Part shown: one piece after another, positions 1-5,296 of the stretch | How positions within the stretch are numbered: position 1 is the first letter of the stretch | How the letters are laid out: each line of letters starts with the position of its first letter | Source of the DNA: Lachnospiraceae bacterium UBA3310 | GTDB lineage: Bacteria; Bacillota; Clostridia; Lachnospirales; Lachnospiraceae | NCBI GenBank assembly: GCA_002361355.1 | Contig: DESQ01000006.1 | Coordinates: 1 to 6,556, forward strand | Length of the DNA stretch: 6,556 bases | Reading direction: 5' to 3' | Position numbers and translations under genes: made by a program | The notes under the pieces: model-generated | The model's input: only the letters and a program-made list of their open reading frames with translations | What the model was told of the DNA's origin: nothing | The model's database searches: none

Positions 1-68
1 GATACGAGTTTCGCAATCACCTATCTTATATATTTATTTTTTCATTCTCAAAACATATCTGTAGTTAA

Positions 69-77
69 AGTATACCA
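69..77 (-). promoter_or_regulatory. Possible leftward extended -10 element
   Basis: Read on the minus strand, this is TGGTATACT, which is TATACT with an upstream TG as in extended -10 promoters. No good -35 hexamer lies 16-18 bp upstream. It would drive a divergent gene starting outside the left edge. Chance matches are easy in DNA this AT-rich, so confidence is low. Confidence 0.2.
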
Positions 78-86
78 CAAGATGTG

Positions 87-125
87 TAAAAACTGAATAT
101 ATTTTACAGGAATTTTCAGTTTTTA
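87..125. repeat. Inverted repeat with 11-bp arms
   Basis: TAAAAACTGAA (87-97) is perfectly complementary to TTCAGTTTTTA (115-125) across a 17-nt loop. The A-rich left arm and T-rich right arm resemble a weak bidirectional terminator, but the stem holds only two G/C pairs, so termination is doubtful. An operator or a chance AT-rich dyad are alternatives. Confidence 0.4.
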
Positions 126-228
126 GTACTTTTGGCATATTAATAATATACAATATTTTATTCCTTTTTTCAATCTCTTTGTTAATTTTTACATGTTATC
201 CTGATTTACCGCATTTCATAACTTTATA

Positions 229-257
229 TTGGTTTTTTTTGGTGAAATGAGTATAAT
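229..257 (+). promoter_or_regulatory. sigma-A-type promoter of murC
   Basis: TTGGTT (229-234) serves as the -35 element and a perfect TATAAT (252-257) as the -10, separated by 17 bp. Transcription would start near 264, giving a leader of about 25 nt. The copy of TAAAAACTG at 263-271 would sit on the start site, where a bound protein could block initiation. That last point is inference. Confidence 0.7.
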
Positions 258-287
258 ACTAGTAAAAACTGTAAAAGGGAGATACCC

Positions 288-1667
288 ATGTACCAGATTG
301 ATTTTCACAATCCAATCCAAATTTACTTCATCGGGATCGGCGGCATTAGTATGAGCGGTCTCGCCGAGATCCTCCAGACGGAGGGCTTTCACGTATCAGG
401 TTCCGACCGTGCTCCCTCTGACCTGACCCGCACACTGGAAAAACGCGGTATCAAAGTCTTCTATGGCCAGCGCGAAGAAAACATCACCGACAAAATAGAA
501 CTTGTGGTCTATACCGCCGCCATAAAAAACGATAATCCGGAGCTTCTCGCCGCGAAAAAGCTTGGCATTCCCACTTTGACACGGGCGCAGCTTTTAGGGC
601 AGATGATGAAAAACTATAAAACGCCCATCGCCATCAGCGGCACACACGGTAAAACGACTACCACCTCCATGATTTCCCAGATTCTTTTGAATGCAGATGC
701 GGATCCCACTCTGTCAATCGGAGGTATCTACAAGCCCATCGGCGGCAATATCAGAGTTGGTGCATCCGATATTTTTGTCACGGAAGCCTGCGAGTATACC
801 AACAGCTTTTTGCACTTTTTTCCAAAAATTGGCGTTATCCTTAATATAGAAGAAGACCATCTCGATTTCTTTAAAGATCTTTCGGACATCCGGCATTCCT
901 TCCGCCGTTTCGCCGAACTTTTACCGGCTGATGGAACCCTTATCATAAATGGCGATATCAGCCGCCCCGAAGAGCTCACGCAGGGGCTTTCCTGCCGCGT
1001 CATTACCTACGGGCTTTCTTCCGGGCTGCATTACGGCGCATCGCAGATTACTTACGATGAATCAGGCTTCCCTTCCTTTGTCCTGACAGGAACGGAAGGC
1101 CGTAACCGCAAATTTTCTCTTCATGTACACGGCGACCACAACATTCAGAACGCTCTTGCCGCCATTGCCCTTGCCGATCTGCTGAAGATTCCGGATGAGA
1201 TAATTGCTTCGGGCCTTCTTGCCTTTGGCGGCACAGACAGACGTTTTGAGTATAAAGGGCAGATAAACGGCGTCAATATCATCGACGACTATGCCCACCA
1301 TCCGACGGAAATCCGTGCCACGCTGAACGCTGCCGCACAATACCCCCACAAGCGGCTCTGGTGTGTTTTTCAGCCTCATACCTACACAAGAACCAAAGCC
1401 TTTATGGATGACTTCGCGAAAGCCCTCTCCCTCGCGGACGAAATTGTTCTGGCAGATATTTATGCCGCCAGAGAGAAGGATACGCTGGGCATCAGTTCCC
1501 AAACCCTGCAGGAAAAAATCCGGTCGCTCGGACATTCCTGCCACTACTTCCCCTCCTTTGAGGCAATTGAAAATTTCCTCTTACAAAATTGCACAAAGGA
1601 TGATCTGTTGATAACTATGGGCGCCGGCGATGTCGTTAAAATCGGGGAAACCCTGTTACAAAAATAA
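288..1667 (+). CDS. murC: UDP-N-acetylmuramate--L-alanine ligase
   Basis: MurC is the cytoplasmic Mur ligase that joins L-alanine to UDP-N-acetylmuramate using ATP, the first step of the peptidoglycan stem peptide. The 459-residue product is normal for the family. Visible signatures, in order: an N-terminal Rossmann glycine loop GIGGISMSG (residues 16-24), the ATP-binding P-loop GTHGKTTTT (118-126), EACEYTNSFL (166-175), NIEEDHLD (187-194), HGDHNIQNALAA (281-292), GTDRRFE (315-321), DDYAHHPTEI (333-342), FQPHTYTRT (361-369) and a C-terminal GAGD (445-448). All three Mur-ligase domains are therefore present and look intact. The ATG is supported by AAAGGGAG at 274-281, six bases upstream, and by the promoter at 229-257. 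The next gene follows only after about 250 bp with its own promoter, so murC may be transcribed alone, although no strong terminator is seen behind it. GIGGISMSG and the HHPTEI region favour MurC over MurD, MurE or MurF. Confidence 0.97.
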   Translation: MYQIDFHNPIQIYFIGIGGISMSGLAEILQTEGFHVSGSDRAPSDLTRTLEKRGIKVFYGQREENITDKIELVVYTAAIKNDNPELLAAKKLGIPTLTRAQLLGQMMKNYKTPIAISGTHGKTTTTSMISQILLNADADPTLSIGGIYKPIGGNIRVGASDIFVTEACEYTNSFLHFFPKIGVILNIEEDHLDFFKDLSDIRHSFRRFAELLPADGTLIINGDISRPEELTQGLSCRVITYGLSSGLHYGASQITYDESGFPSFVLTGTEGRNRKFSLHVHGDHNIQNALAAIALADLLKIPDEIIASGLLAFGGTDRRFEYKGQINGVNIIDDYAHHPTEIRATLNAAAQYPHKRLWCVFQPHTYTRTKAFMDDFAKALSLADEIVLADIYAAREKDTLGISSQTLQEKIRSLGHSCHYFPSFEAIENFLLQNCTKDDLLITMGAGDVVKIGETLLQK

Positions 1668-1675
1668 TTATTCAC

Positions 1676-1725
1676 AATATCCACAGAAAAGAACCTCGAG
1701 CGGTCAATTATTTTCTGTGGATATT
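1676..1725. repeat. 15-bp perfect inverted repeat after murC
   Basis: AATATCCACAGAAAA (1676-1690) and TTTTCTGTGGATATT (1711-1725) are perfect complements with a 20-nt spacer. If a TT bulge is allowed, the arms extend with CACA on the left and TGTG on the right. The repeat starts eight bases after the murC stop codon. The stem is AT-rich and lacks a clean following T-run, so it would be a weak terminator. Each arm contains ATATCCACA, one mismatch from the DnaA box, so a protein-binding dyad is at least as likely. Confidence 0.75.
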
Positions 1726-1783
1726 TTGTGGAATACCATACACATTTTTCCGGCTTCTTTTTATCCTGTCCACAATTTCCACA
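1677..1783. promoter_or_regulatory. Cluster of DnaA-box-like sites
   Basis: The hexamer TCCACA or its complement occurs five times within about 107 bp. As nonamers compared with TTATCCACA these are ATATCCACA at 1677-1685 (8/9), its inverted copy at 1716-1724 (8/9), inverted TATTCCACA at 1727-1735 (7/9), CTGTCCACA at 1766-1774 (7/9) and ATTTCCACA at 1775-1783 (7/9). The last two abut as a tandem pair. A sixth, weaker site, CCATACACA at 1736-1744, fits the degenerate E. coli consensus. The cluster lies 75-185 bp upstream of the promoter of two replication-initiation genes. DnaA binding is inferred, because no site is a perfect consensus box. Confidence 0.5.
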
Positions 1784-1838
1784 AGAGAATGCAAGTCCAA
1801 AATTTATTTACGCTAATTCGATTCTGACAGTTTGCCCA

Positions 1839-1867
1839 TTTCCTTTCCAGGAAACAAATGCTATACT
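1839..1867 (+). promoter_or_regulatory. Extended -10 promoter of the primosome operon
   Basis: TGCTATACT (1859-1867) gives an extended -10 with hexamer TATACT at 1862-1867. The -35 position 17 bp upstream, TTTCCT (1839-1844), is poor, as is often tolerated with an extended -10. The predicted start site near 1874 lies downstream of the alternative GTG codon at 1728, which argues against that longer reading of the first gene. The short palindrome TTTCCAGGAAA (1844-1854) lies between the two elements. Confidence 0.5.
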
Positions 1868-1907
1868 CAGAAAGCAAGTGGCAAGACATGCCTTTATTAT
1901 TTTTTTC

Positions 1908-1912
1908 AGGAG
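1908..1912 (+). promoter_or_regulatory. RBS that decides the DnaD-domain protein start
   Basis: AGGAG lies 4 nt before the ATG at 1917 and 7 nt before the ATG at 1920. The second spacing is closer to optimal, so 1920 is preferred; the difference is a single methionine. Confidence 0.7.
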
Positions 1913-1919
1913 TATTATG

Positions 1920-2951
1920 ATGGGGTTTTTGACGATTTATCGGGATAATTATACTGATTCCACGGTTATTTCTAACCGTTTTATTGACGAGTACATGCAG
2001 GCAGCCAACGACGCGCAGCTAAAAATCTATCTTTACCTGATCCGCATGATGAGCGCCAGACTGGATACCAGCATCGGCGATATTGCTGACAAATTTAACT
2101 ACACGGAAAAGGATGTGGTACGCGCCCTCAAATATTGGGAGAAAAACCGTCTTCTCCTTCTGGATTATGACGAGCGCAAAAATATCACCGGCATTCACCT
2201 GATGGATTCGGGGGCGCCCTCTGTCAATATGGCTGTCGAAGCTCCATCCGTCGGAATGACTACTTATCCTTCCATGCCGGGAAAGCCGAATTACTCCGCG
2301 GAGCAGTTACAGGCCTTTAAGTCGGACGAAAACACCGCAAGGCTTCTTTTTGTTGCCGAACAATACCTGAAAAAGCCCCTGAGTCCCAATGATATGCGGA
2401 CGATTCTTTTCATCATGGACAAGCTCGGATTTTCCGAGGATTTAACAGACTATCTGATCCAATACTGCGTTGACCGCGGCAAGCGGGATCTCCGCTACAT
2501 AGAAAAAGTAGCCTTAAGCTGGGCTGAACAGGGAATCACTACCCCAAAAGAGGCCGCGGCGCTTTCCGGCAAGTACGACAGAACCGTCTATGATATCATG
2601 CGCGCTCTCGGCCGGAGCAACATGCCCACCGAGACGGAAGTGGCTTACATTGACCGCTGGCGGAAGTTTTACGGTTTTGAGAACGACGTGATTCTCGATG
2701 CCTGCGAGCGCACGGTTCTCGCTACGGACAATCACCGTTTCGAGTATGCGGAAAGCATTCTGAAAAGCTGGTACAACGCAGGTGTACACCATAAAAAAGA
2801 TATCAAATCTCTGGATGAAGGCCACCAGCGGGCAAAGACGGGCCGCCCCGCGGCCTCTGCCAATAAATTTAATCAATTTACGCAGCACGATTATGATTTT
2901 GACGCCATTCAAAGAACTCTGGAAAAAAATATTTCCGAGCAGTTAGTTTAG
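1920..2951 (+). CDS. DnaD-domain primosomal replication protein (DnaB/DnaD type)
   Basis: This is a primosome protein of the Gram-positive DnaD/DnaB superfamily, which remodels origin DNA and helps recruit the helicase loader. Residues about 15-95 form a winged-helix-like DDBH1 domain (FIDEYMQAAND, then TEKDVVRALKYWEKNRLL). A variable linker of about 96-130 follows. Two DDBH2 domains come next, at about 136-205 and 218-295, each carrying the family motif YxxxIxxxW: Y193-V197-W201 and Y276-I280-W284. The tail NKFNQFTQHDYDFDAI (315-330) resembles the conserved C-terminus of clostridial DnaD-domain proteins. One DDBH1 plus two DDBH2 domains is the layout of B. subtilis primosomal DnaB, whereas DnaD has one DDBH2. 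The start follows AGGAG at 1908-1912. A reading from GTG 1728 would add 64 residues encoded by the DnaA-box region, without a ribosome binding site and upstream of the predicted transcription start, so I reject it. The helicase-loader gene follows after 9 bp. Confidence 0.92.
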   Translation: MGFLTIYRDNYTDSTVISNRFIDEYMQAANDAQLKIYLYLIRMMSARLDTSIGDIADKFNYTEKDVVRALKYWEKNRLLLLDYDERKNITGIHLMDSGAPSVNMAVEAPSVGMTTYPSMPGKPNYSAEQLQAFKSDENTARLLFVAEQYLKKPLSPNDMRTILFIMDKLGFSEDLTDYLIQYCVDRGKRDLRYIEKVALSWAEQGITTPKEAAALSGKYDRTVYDIMRALGRSNMPTETEVAYIDRWRKFYGFENDVILDACERTVLATDNHRFEYAESILKSWYNAGVHHKKDIKSLDEGHQRAKTGRPAASANKFNQFTQHDYDFDAIQRTLEKNISEQLV

Positions 2952-2955
2952 GAGG
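2950..2955 (+). promoter_or_regulatory. Strong RBS overlapping the upstream stop codon
   Basis: AGGAGG starts on the A of the TAG that ends the DnaD-domain gene (2949-2951) and lies 5 nt before the GTG at 2961. The near-perfect site supports the GTG start, and its overlap with the stop suggests translational coupling of the two primosome proteins. Confidence 0.85.
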
Positions 2956-2960
2956 AACCC

Positions 2961-3917
2961 GTGTCACTCTCAAACACCCAATATGACCGGATTTTTCGGC
3001 AATACGAAGAACAGCAGCGGAAAAACCGCCTTGAAGAGGAGCGCAGACGTACCGATGTGTATGAACGCATCCCAAAATACCGCGAACTTGAGGATACTGT
3101 CGCCTCTCTGTCCGTCGCGCAGGGGAAAAAGCTTTTGTCCGGAGACGCGAACGCTCTGGCAGAGCTTCAAAAATCCCTCGCCGATCTGAAAAACCAGAAA
3201 AAACGGCTTCTGCTCGACGCCGGGTTTCCCGAAGACTATCTGGATCCGGTCTTTTCCTGCCCGGACTGTCAGGACACCGGCTATGTCAATCGCGAAAAAT
3301 GTCACTGCCTCAGACAGGCAGAAATTTCTCTTCTCTATGAGCAGTCAGGCATCCGGGATATGTTAAACCAAAACAATTTTGCATTGCTTTCCTACGAGTA
3401 CTATACCGGAGAGGCTCTGGTTCTGTTTCAGAACGCCGTTAAAACTTGCCAAAGTTTTATCAAAAATTTCAATTCGGACTACCACAATCTCTTTTTTTAT
3501 GGTACAGTGGGTACGGGAAAGTCTTTTCTCTCCTGTTGTGTGGCGAAAGAATTGATGGATCGTGGATACTCCGTGATCTATTTTGGCGCGACGGGTCTTT
3601 TTGACTTACTTTCAGGCGCCGCCTTTCACACAAAAAGCAGGGAAGAGCGGCAGAGTGCCTACTCCGATCTCTACCAATGCGATCTGCTTATTATTGATGA
3701 TCTGGGTACGGAACTGACGAATCAGTTCACTTCCTCTCAGCTCTTTTCCCTTTTAAACGAGAGACACCTTGGCAAAAAATCTACCCTTATCTCTACAAAT
3801 TTTACGCTGGCACAACTGCGGGATAGGTACTCTGACCGCATTTTTTCCCGTATTACGAGTAATTTTAAGGTTTGCAGGTTGGCCGGTGAAGACATCCGCA
3901 TGTATAAACTGCAATAA
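2961..3917 (+). CDS. dnaC: AAA+ helicase loader, DnaC/DnaI family
   Basis: This ATPase loads the replicative DnaB-type helicase onto DNA at origins and restart sites. The 318-residue protein begins with a charged, probably helical region (about 8-85, rich in E, K and R). A four-cysteine cluster of the form CxxC-x10-CxC follows (C100, C103, C114, C116), likely binding zinc. The AAA+ core then shows Walker A GTVGTGKS (181-188), Walker B LLIIDDLG (242-249), sensor I STN (278-280), the arginine-rich box DRYSDRIFSRI (288-298) and a C-terminal GEDIR (309-313). Length and N-terminal domain fit DnaI/DnaC loaders better than the shorter IstB transposition ATPases, and no transposase lies nearby. Translation starts at GTG behind AGGAGG. 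In B. subtilis the equivalent gene is dnaI, where dnaC names the helicase itself; the symbol here follows common clostridial usage. It sits with a DnaB/DnaD-type partner, the expected pair for helicase loading. Confidence 0.93.
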   Translation: MSLSNTQYDRIFRQYEEQQRKNRLEEERRRTDVYERIPKYRELEDTVASLSVAQGKKLLSGDANALAELQKSLADLKNQKKRLLLDAGFPEDYLDPVFSCPDCQDTGYVNREKCHCLRQAEISLLYEQSGIRDMLNQNNFALLSYEYYTGEALVLFQNAVKTCQSFIKNFNSDYHNLFFYGTVGTGKSFLSCCVAKELMDRGYSVIYFGATGLFDLLSGAAFHTKSREERQSAYSDLYQCDLLIIDDLGTELTNQFTSSQLFSLLNERHLGKKSTLISTNFTLAQLRDRYSDRIFSRITSNFKVCRLAGEDIRMYKLQ

Positions 3918-3934
3918 AAAGAAAGTGAGAATCC

Positions 3935-5122
3935 ATGAACAGACGAGAAGAGAAACGGAATCTTGAAACCATACCTGTCGGCTCTCTGGGGATGATTCCC
4001 CTAAAGGGCTGTAGTAAACTGGGCGAAAAGGTTGACTATTATCTTGTAAAATGGCGAACCGAAAGAGAAAGCGAGCACAAAGATTCTCTCGCCTTCTCAG
4101 GTTACCAGCGCGACACCTACATTCTGGACGCCATTGTTCCCCGCTTCGGTTCTGGCGAAGCCAAGGGCGTTATCAAAGAATCCGTGCGCGGCACCGATCT
4201 CTATATTCTTGTTGATGTGGCAAACTACAGCCTCACCTACTCTCTTTGTGGTCATGAGAACCACATGTCACCCGACGATCACTATCAGGATTTAAAGCGC
4301 ATCATTGCTGCCGTTGGCGGCAAGGCAAGACGCATCACCGTGATTATGCCTTACCTCTATGAAAGCAGACAGCACAAACGCTCCTCGAGGGAGTCTCTGG
4401 ACTGTGCTCTGGCGCTTCAGGAAATGGTTCACATGGGTGTGGACAATATTATCACTTTTGACGCCCATGACCCCCGCATACAGAATGCCATCCCGCTGCA
4501 CGGCTTTGAGACGGTACAGCCTGCTTACCAATTTGTCAAGGGACTTTTAAACCACGTAAAAGATCTGCAGATTGACAGCGATCATATGATGGTGATAAGC
4601 CCGGACGAGGGCGGCATGAGCAGGGCTATCTACATCGCCAATGTGCTCGGACTTGACATGGGTATGTTCTATAAGAGGCGCGACTACACGCAGGTTGTAA
4701 ACGGCAGAAATCCGATTATTGCCCACGAATTTCTTGGCAGCAACGTGGAGGGGAAAGACATGATTATTATCGACGACATGATCTCCTCCGGCGAAAGCGT
4801 ATTGGAGGTCGCTTCCGCCTTGAAGGAACGCAAGGCAAACAGAATTTTTGTCTTCTCCACCTTCGGCCTTTTCACTGCCGGTCTGGAGCGGTTTGATAAA
4901 GCCTATGAGGACGGCACCATCTGTAAAGTCCTGACTACCAACCTGATCTATCAGACGCCGGAGCTGCTCAACCGCGAATGGTATATCGACTGCGACATGA
5001 GCAAATACATCGCCTACATCATTGATACACTGAACCACGACACTTCCATCAGCGATCTTCTCAATCCTGTGGAGCGTATTCAGTCGATTGTGGCGAGATA
5101 TCATGCCGGAGAGCTGAACTGA
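3935..5122 (+). CDS. prs: Ribose-phosphate pyrophosphokinase-like protein (divergent Prs)
   Basis: PRPP synthase makes 5-phosphoribosyl-1-diphosphate from ribose 5-phosphate and ATP for nucleotide, histidine and tryptophan synthesis. Landmarks match the family: RFGSGE then KESVRGTDLYI (70-91; typical RFxDGE and ESIRGxD), a lysine/arginine loop ESRQHKRSSRE (143-153; usually RQDRKxxxRE), FDAHDPRIQ (175-183; usually DLHAxQIQ), ISPDEGGMSRA (221-231), YKRR (246-249) and the phosphoribosyl loop IIIDDMISSGES (277-288). The C-terminal segment at about 355-378 also aligns. It has 395 residues against about 315 for standard Prs, the excess being an N-terminal region of about 60 residues plus an internal insertion near 97-120. 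The loop after the DD pair reads ISSGES instead of the usual IDTGGT, so enzymatic identity is likely but not certain. It starts 17 bp after the loader gene behind a weak AGTGAG and is probably in the same operon. Confidence 0.85.
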   Translation: MNRREEKRNLETIPVGSLGMIPLKGCSKLGEKVDYYLVKWRTERESEHKDSLAFSGYQRDTYILDAIVPRFGSGEAKGVIKESVRGTDLYILVDVANYSLTYSLCGHENHMSPDDHYQDLKRIIAAVGGKARRITVIMPYLYESRQHKRSSRESLDCALALQEMVHMGVDNIITFDAHDPRIQNAIPLHGFETVQPAYQFVKGLLNHVKDLQIDSDHMMVISPDEGGMSRAIYIANVLGLDMGMFYKRRDYTQVVNGRNPIIAHEFLGSNVEGKDMIIIDDMISSGESVLEVASALKERKANRIFVFSTFGLFTAGLERFDKAYEDGTICKVLTTNLIYQTPELLNREWYIDCDMSKYIAYIIDTLNHDTSISDLLNPVERIQSIVARYHAGELN

Positions 5123-5133
5123 CATCTTACCAC

Positions 5134-5162
5134 TTGAATCCTGCACAAAGCTGTGCTATTAT
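5134..5162 (+). promoter_or_regulatory. Promoter of queT
   Basis: TTGAAT (5134-5139) and TATTAT (5157-5162) are separated by 17 bp, and TGC immediately before the -10 makes it extended. An overlapping TATAAT at 5160-5165 would have a poor -35. The start site should lie at about 5168-5172. The perfect dyad GCACA-AAGC-TGTGC (5143-5156) fills most of the spacer and could be an operator. Confidence 0.6.
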
Positions 5163-5165
5163 AAT

Positions 5166-5202
5166 GGGTGCAAAAAACAAGCGGCATTTGTTTTCTGCAC
5201 CC
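5166..5202 (+). repeat. Long hairpin at the start of the queT leader
   Basis: GGGTGCAAAAAACAA (5166-5180) pairs with TTGTTTTCTGCACCC (5188-5202) except for A5173 against C5195, with loop GCGGCAT. No T-run follows on the plus strand, so it is not a typical terminator. Transcription from the queT promoter would start inside the left arm and lose some outer pairs; read-through RNA from the upstream operon would keep the whole stem. Confidence 0.7.
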
Positions 5203-5296
5203 ATCAGTGAGTTCGAAACCATCCTCACTTCAGCTTAAGTAAAATTTTAAGCTGACGCGGTACTCGCGTAAAACAAAACTAAGGAGACAACTACAC
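5166..5296 (+). promoter_or_regulatory. Structured 5' leader of queT (candidate cis-regulatory RNA)
   Basis: Four hairpins are packed from the start-site region to the ribosome binding site. The first is 5166-5180 with 5188-5202 (14 of 15 pairs, one A-C mismatch). The second is AGTGAG (5206-5211) with CTCACT (5224-5229). The third is 5230-5238 with 5247-5255 (9 perfect pairs). The fourth is ACGCG (5255-5259) with CGCGT (5265-5269), sharing A5255 with the third. An A-rich tail, AAAACAAAACTAAGGAG (5270-5286), ends in the ribosome binding site, 10 nt before ATG. No hairpin is followed by a T-run, so control of translation is more likely than attenuation. The tail resembles that of preQ1-I riboswitches, but the conserved GGUUC and ACCC core is not seen, so I do not assign a class. 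Confidence 0.4.

Larger units (their letters stand above)
1..287. other. AT-rich non-coding region upstream of murC
   Basis: No credible gene is present on either strand. The stretch is very AT-rich and contains an 11-bp inverted repeat at 87-125, a possible leftward extended -10 element at 69-77 and the murC promoter at 229-257. The nonamer TAAAAACTG occurs directly at 87-95 and 263-271 and inverted at 117-125. A gene starting or ending just left of the window cannot be judged from the few bases visible. Confidence 0.8.

Noticed and set aside
1062..1544. 160-residue minus-strand open frame inside murC
   Set aside because: It is antisense to a fully conserved murC, shows no recognisable motif and is explained as a shadow of its codon composition.
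1677..1830. Chromosomal origin of replication
   Set aside because: No dnaA or dnaN is nearby, no perfect DnaA box and no convincing unwinding element; a regulatory or titration cluster is the more modest reading.
1728..1919. N-terminal extension of the DnaD-domain protein from a GTG codon
   Set aside because: There is no ribosome binding site, the extra residues look non-conserved, and the segment overlaps the DnaA-box cluster and the predicted promoter; AGGAG at 1908-1912 marks the ATG at 1920.
2961..3917. IstB-type transposition ATPase
   Set aside because: There is no transposase beside it, the protein is longer with a zinc-cysteine N-terminal region, and the neighbour is a primosome gene, so a helicase loader fits better.
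4547..5146. 199-residue minus-strand open frame opposite the Prs-like gene
   Set aside because: The plus-strand protein shows clear family motifs throughout; the antisense frame has none.
5166..5202. Rho-independent terminator of the upstream operon
   Set aside because: The stem is strong, but it is followed by ATCAGTGAG with no T-run on the plus strand.
5251..5290. Canonical preQ1-I or preQ1-II riboswitch
   Set aside because: Only the A-rich tail and ribosome binding site resemble class I; the GGUUC and ACCC core is missing and the last hairpin loop is too short. The fixed class II elements are not found.
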